From assembly GCA_023461275.1 (NCBI GenBank), contig JAEYMI010000074.1:62001-126000 (forward strand): DNA of 64,000 bases, in the 5' to 3' direction. A program made the position numbers and the translations under genes. The DNA comes from Actinomycetes bacterium (GTDB lineage: Bacteria > Actinomycetota > Actinomycetes > Mycobacteriales > Mycobacteriaceae). The notes beneath the pieces were generated by a model, which worked only from the letters and a program-made list of their open reading frames with translations, was not told where the DNA came from and made no database searches. Positions 41,720-50,702 of the stretch are shown here, piece after piece; positions within the stretch are counted from its first letter, which is position 1, and each line of letters opens with the position of its first letter.

Positions 41720-43228
41720 TCAGATTGTGGCGCGGAACGTGCTGGCGTCTCCGATGCCCTGCACGAGCCGGGTGAAATCATGAAGAAAGGCCTGCACCGG
41801 GCCGTGCGGTTGACCGAGATCGACGGGATCGTCCGGGGTGCGGATGGGTTCGATGGCTCCGACGGTCGGCGCCAGCGGGTCGACGACGACCTCCGGGCTC
41901 TCCCGCGGAAACCGGGCCGACAGGCGCAGCCCGAGGGGCGTGCGGTTGATCCAGATCGCGACCTCGTCGTCGGAGTAGCTGTGGCTGCGCAGCACCGTGG
42001 CCCGCCCGGCGTCGTTGGCTTCGGCACCCGGAGCGAAACGGGTGTCGATGAACGAGACGACGAATCGGGGCGCACCCTCGAAGCCGAGCAACTCGGCAAT
42101 GCGCAGGAACGGCAGTGACGAACCCTGCCGCGAACTCTTGAGTTCGGCGGTCGATCGCGCGACGGCCTGATCGAAGGTGGGCGAATCGGAGATGTCCATG
42201 CAGAACGGCGCCAGCGCCACGAACCAACCGAGGGAGCCCAGCCACTCGGCGGCGTCGCGGGTGTGGCGGGGCAGTACGCAGCGGAACTCCGGATCGCCGG
42301 TCCGCTCGCGGTAGGTCACCGCCAGCGCCGCCAGCACACCGGCGGTCAGCGTGCCGCCGGCTCCTGAGCAGACCGCGGCGAAACGGTTCGCGGCATCGTC
42401 GTCGAGGATCATCCCGTACATGGATTCCTGCGGCGGTCCCAGCTCGGTCGGGCCGGGTGGCGGGGAGGGTTCCGGTGGACCTGCCTCGCGCTCGGCAAAC
42501 GGTGGCATGTCGCCACGGCCGGACGCGAGGAACCGGCCCCAGGTGGTCACCGCAGGGTGATCGGCGCCGGTTTGTTCGGAGTCGCGCCGCTCGGCGGCAC
42601 TGAAATCGACGTAACTGCCGACCGGGGGGAGTTCGGGATCGACGTGGCGTCGGTTGGCCTGATACATGGTGACCAGTTCCTGCGACGCCATGATGAGCGA
42701 ATACCCGTCGACGAGTGAATGATCGGCGGCGAACAGCAACGTGAAGGAATGTTCGCGTCCGACGGTGGCGAACACGTAGGCCGGCCACTGCAGTGGCGCT
42801 GTCGCGCGGTCGAATGAGCCGGCGATCTGCTCGACGAGGGGACGTGACTCGTTGAACCAGCCGATGCGAGACATCTTGAGGTTGACCGAACCCGGCGGCG
42901 TGGACAGTCGCTGCAAACCGGTGCCCTTGATCACCACATGGCTGCGCAACACCTCGTGCCGGTCGATCCACGCGCTCAGGGTGGCGCGGATCGCCGGAAT
43001 CGACAGTCGCTCATCGAATTTGATGGACAACCCGAGCCACGACTCCCGGCCACCCTCGCGACGATGACGCACCCGATACTCGAATGCCGAGCGCAGGTGC
43101 GCCTCGTGGTTGTGCGATGTCAGTCGCGGATCGTGGTCCCACGCCCCGAGGCCCCCGGAGACGAACGGCGTCCACTCGACGAGGCCACCGGGTTCGATCT
43201 GCTCGTCGAGGATCTGCAGAAACTTCAT
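41720..43228 (-). CDS. PapA-like acyltransferase (condensation-domain family), paralogue D
   Basis: This 502-residue protein of the condensation/PapA acyltransferase superfamily contains AADHSLVDGYSLI, the HxxxDG active-site motif. It also has LVEWTPFVSGG at the N-terminus (PapA-like), RHEVLRSHVVI, FVVSFIDTRFAP and AIWINRTPLGLRLSARF. These enzymes move acyl groups from CoA or carrier protein to hydroxyls of glycolipids such as trehalose. Its ATG overlaps the sufE stop (ATGA), so it is translationally coupled to sufE. It has paralogues at 46.1, 47.5 and 49.0 kb. A Pro-rich loop (about 250-265) is unusual. Confidence 0.83.
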   Translation of the reverse strand: MKFLQILDEQIEPGGLVEWTPFVSGGLGAWDHDPRLTSHNHEAHLRSAFEYRVRHRREGGRESWLGLSIKFDERLSIPAIRATLSAWIDRHEVLRSHVVIKGTGLQRLSTPPGSVNLKMSRIGWFNESRPLVEQIAGSFDRATAPLQWPAYVFATVGREHSFTLLFAADHSLVDGYSLIMASQELVTMYQANRRHVDPELPPVGSYVDFSAAERRDSEQTGADHPAVTTWGRFLASGRGDMPPFAEREAGPPEPSPPPGPTELGPPQESMYGMILDDDAANRFAAVCSGAGGTLTAGVLAALAVTYRERTGDPEFRCVLPRHTRDAAEWLGSLGWFVALAPFCMDISDSPTFDQAVARSTAELKSSRQGSSLPFLRIAELLGFEGAPRFVVSFIDTRFAPGAEANDAGRATVLRSHSYSDDEVAIWINRTPLGLRLSARFPRESPEVVVDPLAPTVGAIEPIRTPDDPVDLGQPHGPVQAFLHDFTRLVQGIGDASTFRATI

Positions 43229-43695
43229 GGTGTGGCCGACGAACCCGTCGTGCCGTCACCGGTTTGGGTGCGGACCTGACTCTTGATCCGGCCCAGCATG
43301 CCGGCCATGCCGCGCAGCCGCAGCGGGCTGACCGTCGAGTCGAGCCCGAGGTCGTGATAGAAATCCGACGGCACGGTCAGAATCTCTTCGGCCGAGGCGG
43401 TATCGAGGCCCTGGTGCAGGATCGAGGCGAAGCCACGCGTGGTCGGCGCCTCGCGCGGCGCACTGAAATGCAGCCGCACGCTCGAGCGGTCCGTGGCGTC
43501 GACGGACAGGAAGACCGGCGATTGGCACTCCGGTACCGGTTCCATCGCCGCTTCCTCGAGATCGGCTGGCAGGGGCGGCAATTCGTTGGCGAACTCGAGA
43601 AGCAGGGTCACTTTGTCCGAATCGCCCACGGCATTGAAGTCGTCGACGATCTCGGCCAGCGCCGGGGGAAGCGCGTTCGATTCAGCGGGAGACAC
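43225..43695 (-). CDS. SufE-family sulphur acceptor protein
   Basis: This 156-residue SufE/CsdE-fold protein has its active-site cysteine in PVPECQSPVFL (Cys 57), and SAPREAPTTRGFASIL matches the family. SufE accepts sulphane sulphur from a cysteine desulphurase or, here probably, works with the adjacent rhodanese. It follows sseA by 3 bp, the same pairing as M. tuberculosis Rv3283-Rv3284. A PapA-like gene begins on its stop codon. Confidence 0.9.
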   Translation of the reverse strand: MSPAESNALPPALAEIVDDFNAVGDSDKVTLLLEFANELPPLPADLEEAAMEPVPECQSPVFLSVDATDRSSVRLHFSAPREAPTTRGFASILHQGLDTASAEEILTVPSDFYHDLGLDSTVSPLRLRGMAGMLGRIKSQVRTQTGDGTTGSSATP

Positions 43696-43698
43696 GTC

Positions 43699-44592
43699 CT
43701 AGGTCCCCGGCGCCGACCCGGGCTCCGGCCCGATCGCGATGGGTGCGCGCACCGCATTGCCCCATTCGGTCCACGACCCGTCGTAGTTGCGTACCTGGGT
43801 GAAGCCCAGCAGATGCGTCAGCACGAACCAGGTGTGGCTCGACCGCTCGCCGATGCGGCAGTACGCGATGGTCGGGGTGGCGGGGTCGAGGTCGGCGTAG
43901 ATCTCGTCGAGCTCGGCCCTGGTCCGGAATCGGGCGTCGGGTGCTGCCGCCTTGGCCCATGGGATGGAGATCGCGGTGGGGATATGGCCACCGCGCAACG
44001 CACCCTCTTCGGGGTAGTCCGGCATGTGGGTTCGTTCGCCGGTGTACTCCTGCGGTGACCTGACGTCGACGAGTGGTTGTGAGCCGAGCGAGTCACGTAC
44101 CTGTGCCGCGAATGCCCGGATCTCGGTGTCATCGCGTTCGACGACCGGATAGTCCGACCGCGGATACTCGGGAACGTCGAAGGACGCGTCGCGGTCCTCG
44201 GCGAACCACAGGTCGCGTCCGCCGTCGAGCAACCGGACGTCGGGGTGACCGAACAGGGTGAACACCCACAGCGCGTAGGCGGCCCACCAGTTGTTCTTGT
44301 CGCCGTAGATGACGACGGTGTCGTCACGTTCAATGCCCTTGCTGCGCATCAGTTCGGCGAATTGCTCGCCGTCGATGTAGTCGCGGGTGACCGGATCGTT
44401 GAGGTGCAGGTGCCAGTCGATCTTCTGCGCGGTCGGGATATGCCCGATGTCGTAGAGCAGCACATCCTCGTCGGACTCGACGATCTTCAGGCCCGGAGTT
44501 CCCAGATGCGCCGACAACCACTGCGCACTCACCAGACGTTCGGGATGTGCGAATTGGGCGAAGGCTGGATTCGGGTCGGTCTCGACGCTCAA
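43699..44592 (-). CDS. sseA: Thiosulphate sulphurtransferase (two-domain rhodanese)
   Basis: This protein of about 297 residues has two rhodanese domains. The first has VIYGDKNNWWAAYALWVF, where the cysteine of the active loop is absent (inactive, as usual). The second has IAYCRIGERSSHTWFVL with the catalytic Cys. The start is probably TTG 44592, preceded by AAGGAA; ATG 44634 in frame is an alternative but has a weaker ribosome-binding site. It transfers sulphur from thiosulphate or 3-mercaptopyruvate to thiophiles, probably the downstream SufE protein. Confidence 0.9.
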   Translation of the reverse strand: MSVETDPNPAFAQFAHPERLVSAQWLSAHLGTPGLKIVESDEDVLLYDIGHIPTAQKIDWHLHLNDPVTRDYIDGEQFAELMRSKGIERDDTVVIYGDKNNWWAAYALWVFTLFGHPDVRLLDGGRDLWFAEDRDASFDVPEYPRSDYPVVERDDTEIRAFAAQVRDSLGSQPLVDVRSPQEYTGERTHMPDYPEEGALRGGHIPTAISIPWAKAAAPDARFRTRAELDEIYADLDPATPTIAYCRIGERSSHTWFVLTHLLGFTQVRNYDGSWTEWGNAVRAPIAIGPEPGSAPGT

Positions 44593-44734
44593 CTGCGTTT
44601 CCTTCAATCGATGGGGTCCGCACGGGTCGGCCATCGCTCGCAGTGCGGTATCGGTACATGAGACTACCGAACGTTTCATTTGTAGTCCGCGACATGCGTG
44701 CCCGGCATAAGGGCGAGTTGAGCGGATCGGCTAA

Positions 44735-46021
44735 TCAGACCGACTGTCGCAGAGACCTCGCCGAGCTTCGCTCGATGACCTCTGCGGCGGCCCGGGCCGC
44801 GTCGGCCGGCGCCACCAACTGGTCGCGGACGCTCTGTGCGGCCTCAATAGTCTTCGGTGACAAGGCTTCTCGGAGAGCCTCGGTCAGCCACGGGCCGGTC
44901 ACCTTCGACATACGTTGGGAAGCGCCGAGATTCGCCCGGCGCAGGATGGTTCCCCACAGCGGTTGATCGGCGCTGAGCCACGCCACGATCGTCGGTGCAC
45001 CCGCCCGCAGCCCGGCGGCCACCGACCCGGCACCGCCGTGATGCATCACCGCGCAGCATCTCGGGAGTACCGCGTCGTGATCGATCGCACCGACGACACG
45101 GACCCGCGGGTCGTCGACGTCGGCCATGAAATCGTTCCACCCCTGCGCGACCAGCACCCGCAAATCCAAGGCGGTCGCGGCCTCCATGATCGCTGCCGCG
45201 AGCGCCTCGGGTTGCTTGATGTGCATGCTGCCGAACCCCACGTACAGCGGGGGTTCGCCGGCATCGAGCCAGGCGTCGAGTTCGGCGTCGACACCGGCGT
45301 CACCGACCTTGGATCGTTGTGCCGCAGTGAGATTCAGGAAACCCACCAGGGGACGACGATCACCCCAGTCGTCGACCAGACCGGGCACGATCGCCGGATC
45401 GTAGGCCTGGATCTCGGGCACCCCGGTGGCCGAGATCTGCTTGGACAGCGGCCCGCGCCCGGGGGAGAGCCCGATGTCGGCGAGCAGGGTGCGCTCGGTG
45501 GAGCCGATGGTGAGCGCGAGTAGTCGTTCGAGCACCCACCAGCTGAACTCGCCGATCGCCGGCGGGACCGACCAGCCGAGCATGTCGAAGACCGAGACGG
45601 TCCGGTTGCTCCGGATGGGGCAGTAGTGCACGGGAAGGTGCGGGATGTCGAGGTAGCGCGCGACGGCGTGTGCGCGGTCCTGCCCGGCGGCGGTGGCGAT
45701 GATCGCGTCGGCGCCCTCGGCGAGACCGATGAGCCGTTGCTGCATGTCACGCCCACCGAGATAGGTGACTTCTGCCACAGCCTTCAGTCGTCGGCGCGGA
45801 TTGCGAGATTTCAGGTCGTGCTGAATGAGATCCGAGCCGATGAGTTCTTTGGTGTCGACTCCGTACGCCTCGGTTCGCAGACCGACGCCGGCACTGAAGT
45901 CGACGAGATTGGGCGGTACGGCCATGGTGACGTCGTGGCCCCGCGCGGCCAGTTCGGTTCCCAGCGCGACCGCCGGCTGGACGTCACCTCTGCTGCCGAC
46001 AACGGCGAAGACGTATCGCAT
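44735..46021 (-). CDS. GT1-family glycosyltransferase
   Basis: This 428-residue GT-B enzyme of family GT1 has the N-terminal VVGSRGDVQPAVALGTELAA, typical of mycobacterial glycopeptidolipid and phenolglycolipid transferases and sterol glucosyltransferases. The C-terminal donor site has YVGFGSMHIKQPEALA and AVMHHGGAGSVAAGL, followed by the acidic-Gln pair in SADQPLWG. The upstream 13-bp tandem repeat touches its promoter region. It lies 104 bp after the three overlapping acyltransferase genes, so it likely glycosylates the lipid or sugar they acylate. The donor sugar is unknown. Confidence 0.88.
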   Translation of the reverse strand: MRYVFAVVGSRGDVQPAVALGTELAARGHDVTMAVPPNLVDFSAGVGLRTEAYGVDTKELIGSDLIQHDLKSRNPRRRLKAVAEVTYLGGRDMQQRLIGLAEGADAIIATAAGQDRAHAVARYLDIPHLPVHYCPIRSNRTVSVFDMLGWSVPPAIGEFSWWVLERLLALTIGSTERTLLADIGLSPGRGPLSKQISATGVPEIQAYDPAIVPGLVDDWGDRRPLVGFLNLTAAQRSKVGDAGVDAELDAWLDAGEPPLYVGFGSMHIKQPEALAAAIMEAATALDLRVLVAQGWNDFMADVDDPRVRVVGAIDHDAVLPRCCAVMHHGGAGSVAAGLRAGAPTIVAWLSADQPLWGTILRRANLGASQRMSKVTGPWLTEALREALSPKTIEAAQSVRDQLVAPADAARAAAEVIERSSARSLRQSV

Positions 46022-46046
46022 GGACTCTCTTTCGATCGGCCGTGGC

Positions 46047-46085
46047 TTGATGTCGTGCGTTGATGTCGTGCGTTGATGTCGTGGT
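46047..46085. repeat. Three-copy 13-bp tandem repeat before the glycosyltransferase
   Basis: The unit TTGATGTCGTGCG repeats from 46047, with a slightly divergent third copy. It lies 26 bp upstream of the glycosyltransferase start and 41 bp after the acyltransferase stop at 46126. A change in copy number would alter the spacing of any promoter or ribosome-binding site here. Confidence 0.75.
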
Positions 46086-46125
46086 TTATTTCAAGCGTAC
46101 TGACGGATTCGGGTACGTGACGGGG

Positions 46126-47544
46126 TCACGACGCGGCCGCCGATTCCGCGGCCGACTCCGACGCCATCGCCAGGTCGGCCACGCCGGCATCCATCAGGCC
46201 GGTGAGATCGCCCATTGTGCGTGCCGCCCGCGCGGTGTCGGGATACCGCAGCCGCATGTGTACGCCATCGGGGTCGTGGGAGAACCACCACTGCGCGGTG
46301 TCGGTCGGCCGACTACCCGAAATATGGGTGGCGACAACCTGATTCGAGATGGGTAGCCGATTGTAGTCAACGTAGGAGACCATGAAGACGTCGTCGCGGA
46401 TGCGACGCATCCGATCGCCGAACGCACCGAAGACCGATGTCAGTCCGACGTCGGCCAGCCCGACGGCGTCGGCCAGCGCCGCGGCATTGAGATGACAGGC
46501 CCGCATCGGGTCCGCATCGGTGTGTACCAGGATCGGGGCATTGCCCACCATCCATCCGACGGCCTCGAGATGATGCTGACCGAACTTGGTCCGCACCGGC
46601 AACACCATCGGCAGGCGGGCCGGACCGCCGAGGTGCTCGACCGCCGTTGCGGCCGCGGTCAGCAGGGCCGGAAAGCTCCGGATGCCCTTTCTGTGCAGGG
46701 TCTTTCGGAAGATTGCGGCCTCATCGGCGTCGAGTAGGGTGTGCATCTCGGTACGCATCGGGGCCTTGTCCCCGGGCGCCACGCCGAGGTCCAGCGGGAA
46801 GGTCGGGACCTCCCAGTCGGTGGCCGCCAGGAAGTCGCCCCATGCCCTCAGCCGCGGGTCGTCGTCGCCGATCGCCACCGCGGACTCCTCGGAGCGTCGG
46901 TGCTCCAAGAAGACCGACTCGACGCCGTCGGCTCGGCCGCCCTCACCTGATCCGGCGCCGGTCGACGCATCGAGACCGAGATCGGCGCAGATCTCGCGGG
47001 CGATGATCGCCAACGAGTAGGCGTCGACATAGCAGTGGTCGAAGCCGAGGATCAGGGTCGTCGAGCGGGCCCGGTGGATGGAGGCGACGTAGTGCGAGAG
47101 CGGACGCAGCGGCGAGCACGCCTGCTCGATCTGCCCACCCAGCACGGGGGCCGGCCCACCATCGCCCGACGTGACCGGGATTTCGCTTGCGACGCAGCGC
47201 ACGTCGTCGATTGCGGTGCGCAGTCGGCGATACCGGTCGGCGTCGGGACCCGATGGTGGATCCTCGGACACCGCACTCGTGGTGAAGTGGCACCGCAGAA
47301 TCTCATGGCGCCGGATCAGCCGTCCGACGGCGCGTTCGATGTCGGCCGGTGGAACAGCGGTCGGCACCTCGAGCGAGACGGCCAGCCAGCCGGCGGTCCC
47401 GGTTCGCTCGAATGTGTCGAGGTGGAAGATCTCGTTCTCCGACGGGGAGACCCCGACGTCGGATGGGGCTCGGGCCGCCGAGAGTTCCCACCGGACAACC
47501 GATCCGGGTTCCCACCGGACAGACTCGACGCTGCTGAATTTCAC
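46126..47544 (-). CDS. PapA-like acyltransferase, paralogue C (HxxxDA)
   Basis: This 472-residue protein has the PapA-type start KFSSVESVRWEPGSVVRWEL, IRRHEILRCHFTT, and the active-site segment FDHCYVDAYSLAII, so the canonical HxxxDG reads HxxxDA. The C-terminal MVSYVDYNRLPISNQ and WFSHDPDGVHMRL match the paralogues. GTG 47544 overlaps the previous stop (GTGA), so translation is coupled to paralogue B. It is Ala/Glu-rich at the C-terminus. The donor is probably acyl-CoA; the acceptor is probably a sugar hydroxyl. Activity despite Gly-to-Ala is uncertain. Confidence 0.8.
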   Translation of the reverse strand: MKFSSVESVRWEPGSVVRWELSAARAPSDVGVSPSENEIFHLDTFERTGTAGWLAVSLEVPTAVPPADIERAVGRLIRRHEILRCHFTTSAVSEDPPSGPDADRYRRLRTAIDDVRCVASEIPVTSGDGGPAPVLGGQIEQACSPLRPLSHYVASIHRARSTTLILGFDHCYVDAYSLAIIAREICADLGLDASTGAGSGEGGRADGVESVFLEHRRSEESAVAIGDDDPRLRAWGDFLAATDWEVPTFPLDLGVAPGDKAPMRTEMHTLLDADEAAIFRKTLHRKGIRSFPALLTAAATAVEHLGGPARLPMVLPVRTKFGQHHLEAVGWMVGNAPILVHTDADPMRACHLNAAALADAVGLADVGLTSVFGAFGDRMRRIRDDVFMVSYVDYNRLPISNQVVATHISGSRPTDTAQWWFSHDPDGVHMRLRYPDTARAARTMGDLTGLMDAGVADLAMASESAAESAAAS

Positions 47545-49007
47545 GCGGGCGTCTCCGCGGCGCCGATGGTGGGATTCGTTCCGTCGGCGAATGCCTTCAG
47601 GTAGCGCGCCACCGCATCGAGGTGGCGACGCGAGGATGCCCGCGCCGTGTCGTTGTCCGGGATCAGGGTTCCGATGGTGAGGGAGTCGGTGAACCGGTTG
47701 ACCCAGATGTTGGAATTGCGCGTCCGGCCGAGTCCCGTGAAGAGCTCGGCGGTCGATGCCACCGGATCGTCGCTTCCCGGGATTCGCCGGTAGTCGATGT
47801 AGGACACCATCTGTGGCGAACCCGCTTCGGGTAGGTAGGCACCCTCGGCGGCGAGCAGGCCGAGCACCGGGTGGACCGGCAGCCCGTTCAGGCGGCGGGC
47901 CCGACGGACGGCGTCGGTCGCGGTGCCGGCCAGATCCAGCAGCGCGACTCCCGGCGCGACGGGAAAGGCCACCGGCGCGAAGTTGCACATCCAGCCCTGG
48001 GTCAGGTAGTTCTCCCGGGTACGCGTCGACAACACCGTCGCGGTGAAAAACTCTGTGCTGCCGAACAACTCGAACTCGGCCGCGGCCAGTGCGGCGTACA
48101 CGCAGCCGCTGAAGCTCGCGTCCAGATCGGCGATCGCGTTGTCCCACGCGTCGAGTTGAGCCCCGTCGAGCACGGTGCGGTTGGCGCGCACCGCCTGCGG
48201 CATCTCGTCGCCGACGAGGCCGAGGTCCAGACGCGACGGCGGAATACGCCCACCGGAGCCGGCGAGGATCTCGCGCCATTCGCCGACCCGCGGATCGTCG
48301 GGGCTCACCGCTGCCGCAGCCGCTTTCTCGGCCATTACGTACTCGGTGAACGAGGGCCCTGGTTCGGTAGCAGGGGCCTGCCCGGCGAGTGCGGCGCGGT
48401 ACCGCTGCGCCACCTCGGCGATCGCGGCGTTGATGGAGAAGCCGTCGGTGTGCCCGTGGTCGGCACCGACGTAGAAGGTGAAATGGTCGTCGGCCTGTGC
48501 GACGCCGAAGACCATGGCCGGCAGCGTGTCGAACAAAGCCTCGGACTGCACCCGATCGACGATGTAGCCGAGGAAATCGAGATCGTGCAGCTCACGACCG
48601 GTGTCGAGGGCGCGGTACTCGATGAGCTCGGCGGGGGCGATCGAGCGGCTGGGCCCGGAATCGGTGAGCGAGTAGATACTGCGCCACTCCTCGTGCCGGC
48701 GGGCCATGCCGGTCAGGGCGAGCGCCATCGCCTCGACATCGACGGTGCCGTCGAACCTGGCGACCGCCGACGCCGTGCCGGTGTGCGGGCCGCCCGCGGC
48801 GCGTTTGGCCGAGGCGGCGGCCAGATGATCCATCTGCAGGAAGGTGACGCCGCCGGGGGCGAGTTGAGCGGCCGCGGCGGCCGTGGTGGCGTCGGCGAGG
48901 TGGAACTCCACCACTCGTCCGCCGCGCGGAAAGCGCCTCAGCCGTGGAATCACCGAGTATTCGTCGGTCTCCACGGCCCGGGTGTGGGCGAGGGCGCCGT
49001 GGGTCAT
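47541..49007 (-). CDS. PapA-like acyltransferase, paralogue B (HxxxDG)
   Basis: This 488-residue protein has RLRRFPRGGRVVEFHLADAT at the N-terminus, ARRHEEWRSIY, and active site GADHGHTDGFSINAAI (His, Asp, Gly intact). MVSYIDYRRIPGSDD and IWVNRFTDSLTIGTL correspond to the conserved C-terminal strands of its neighbours. ATG 49007 overlaps the upstream stop by 4 bp. It is the middle gene of three, all sharing the condensation fold, and therefore probably acts on the same product. Confidence 0.82.
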   Translation of the reverse strand: MTHGALAHTRAVETDEYSVIPRLRRFPRGGRVVEFHLADATTAAAAAQLAPGGVTFLQMDHLAAASAKRAAGGPHTGTASAVARFDGTVDVEAMALALTGMARRHEEWRSIYSLTDSGPSRSIAPAELIEYRALDTGRELHDLDFLGYIVDRVQSEALFDTLPAMVFGVAQADDHFTFYVGADHGHTDGFSINAAIAEVAQRYRAALAGQAPATEPGPSFTEYVMAEKAAAAAVSPDDPRVGEWREILAGSGGRIPPSRLDLGLVGDEMPQAVRANRTVLDGAQLDAWDNAIADLDASFSGCVYAALAAAEFELFGSTEFFTATVLSTRTRENYLTQGWMCNFAPVAFPVAPGVALLDLAGTATDAVRRARRLNGLPVHPVLGLLAAEGAYLPEAGSPQMVSYIDYRRIPGSDDPVASTAELFTGLGRTRNSNIWVNRFTDSLTIGTLIPDNDTARASSRRHLDAVARYLKAFADGTNPTIGAAETPA

Positions 49008-50482
49008 CGGCGCATCGCTGCGGCAGAGGTGTCCGGCGCGAGCACCGAGGTGTCTCCGGCATCGATGACCTCGTCGAGGACGGCATGGAAGGTGGAGATG
49101 AATCGGTGCACTTCGTCGGCGCGGTCGCCGCCGGGGAATCGCGCCGAGACGTTGGTGCCCGAGGGGACCCGGTTGATCCACAGGTAGACCTCGTCGGCGC
49201 ACCGATTGGCGCTGCGCAACACCCGCGCGCTGCGACCGGACCACTGGTCGGCGCCCTGCGCGTGCCGCAGGTCGATGTAGGAGATCACCAGGCCCGGCGG
49301 TGTGGCGGTGCCGCCGATGATGTCGGCGATCCGCGCATACGGTGCCTGTCCCACGCCGCGATACCGCCCGGCCGACTCCGCGACCCTGGTGATCGCCTCG
49401 CCGAAGGTGCGGGCGTCGCCGGGATCGAGGTGGACCGGCACGATACCGACGAACCAGCCGGCCGCCTCACCCCAGCGAAGTTCGGTGCGGGTGTGGATGG
49501 GGCTGATGAAGCGGAGTCGTCCGGTGCCGGTGAGGCGTTCGGTGGCGATCGCGAGTGCGGTGTAGATGCCGGCCTGCATGTTGGCGCCGAACGCCTTGCA
49601 GACGCGGTGGAAGGCCTCGGTGCGCTCGGCATCGAGCAGCCACGACGACAACGTTGCCTGGAAGCCCTGATCGGGCACCCGATGGGGACGAATCGGTGAG
49701 GCTGCATCGGTGGTGACGGCCCGCTCGATGATCGGGAACGTCGGCATCGGATCCGGTTGTGTCGGCGTCTCGGCGGCCCGGGCGAAGAAGTCGGTCCATT
49801 GCGCGACCGCGTCGTCGGAGGCGTCGATGCGATCGCCGAGGGCGCGCTCGGCGTCGCTGTAGTCGACATAGCTTCCGAAGTCGGGGAGACCGTCGTCGGT
49901 GCCGTTGAGTTTCGCCTCGTAGATCGCGGTCAGTTCGTTGATGGCGAAGACCTGGGTGTAGGCGTCCATCACCGTGTGGTCGGCGGCGAAGATCACGAGG
50001 AACGCGTCGTCGCGGTCGACCGGTTCGACGGTGACCGCGATGCAGTGCGGCCATCGCAGCGGCGTGACCGTGGTATTGAAGTACTCGTTGACGATCTCGA
50101 ATGCGGCTGTGCTGCTGAGCGATTCGCCGAGCACGCGGGTGTCGATGCTGATCGCGTCCATGTCGACGGTGATCCGATCGAGGGGAGCGTCGTCGTCGGC
50201 CTGCAACGCCACCGATGTCCGGAAGACCTCATGTCGTTCGTACCAGCGCAGCACGGTGGCGTCGAATGCCTGGTGGTCGAGCGGGCGTTCGATGAGAAAA
50301 GCCGTACCGATCCACTGGCTGTACCAGTCGTCGCCCTCATGGGCGGCACGCAGCGCGTGCTCGTGGTGCATGTAGGAGAGGCGACGTGGGTCCTCGATCC
50401 AGCTGCCCTCGTCGACGGCTGGCTGCCACGCCGTCACCCGGCCACTGGGCATCGGGTAGTCGGCGAGTTCGGTGTATTCCAC
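49004..50482 (-). CDS. PapA-like acyltransferase, paralogue A (HxxxDA)
   Basis: This 492-residue protein has SGRVTAWQPAVDEG at the N-terminus, YERHEVFRTSVAL, and active-site region AADHTVMDAYTQVFAI, where DG is DA as in paralogue C. Also present are GLVISYIDLRHAQGAD and YLWINRVPSGTNVSARF. The GTG start has a perfect AGGAG 6 bp away. It is the first gene after a 220-bp intergenic space holding a CRP-like palindrome and leads a run of overlapping genes. The closest relative in the window is paralogue D (GSYVDYSDAER versus GSYVDFSAAER). Confidence 0.82.
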   Translation of the reverse strand: MEYTELADYPMPSGRVTAWQPAVDEGSWIEDPRRLSYMHHEHALRAAHEGDDWYSQWIGTAFLIERPLDHQAFDATVLRWYERHEVFRTSVALQADDDAPLDRITVDMDAISIDTRVLGESLSSTAAFEIVNEYFNTTVTPLRWPHCIAVTVEPVDRDDAFLVIFAADHTVMDAYTQVFAINELTAIYEAKLNGTDDGLPDFGSYVDYSDAERALGDRIDASDDAVAQWTDFFARAAETPTQPDPMPTFPIIERAVTTDAASPIRPHRVPDQGFQATLSSWLLDAERTEAFHRVCKAFGANMQAGIYTALAIATERLTGTGRLRFISPIHTRTELRWGEAAGWFVGIVPVHLDPGDARTFGEAITRVAESAGRYRGVGQAPYARIADIIGGTATPPGLVISYIDLRHAQGADQWSGRSARVLRSANRCADEVYLWINRVPSGTNVSARFPGGDRADEVHRFISTFHAVLDEVIDAGDTSVLAPDTSAAAMRR

Positions 50483-50667
50483 TGAATACTCCTAGCGGGA
50501 GGGGGCCTTTGCAGACCTCGTTCGGCCTCCCCCCAGCGTCGTCGTCAATGTAACGCAAAGGGTTTCTCGAATGCAGGCCCCGGATGAAAGCAGTTGTCTG
50601 TCAATCGATTGCTGCCAACCTGCTGGCAATGGATATGCAGGCCAGATGGTTAGTTTAACAAAATCAC

Positions 50668-50687
50668 CATGTGATACAGATCACATG
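50668..50687. promoter_or_regulatory. Perfect CRP/GlxR-type palindrome
   Basis: CATGTGATACAGATCACATG is a perfect 20-bp palindrome outside its four-base core and contains the TGTGA-N6-TCACA consensus of cAMP-responsive CRP and corynebacterial GlxR. It lies 186 bp upstream of the first acyltransferase start, within 15 bp of the 3' end of the upstream esterase gene. The surrounding bases are AT-rich. Confidence 0.75.
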
Positions 50688-50702
50688 TAACGGTGGTTGT
50701 TG

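Noticed and set aside
47541..49244. Longer N-terminus for the middle acyltransferase and similar extension of its neighbour to 48279
   Set aside because: The extra residues are Arg/Pro-rich and antisense-like, overlap the previous gene, and the ATGA/GTGA overlaps give natural starts at 49007 and 47544.
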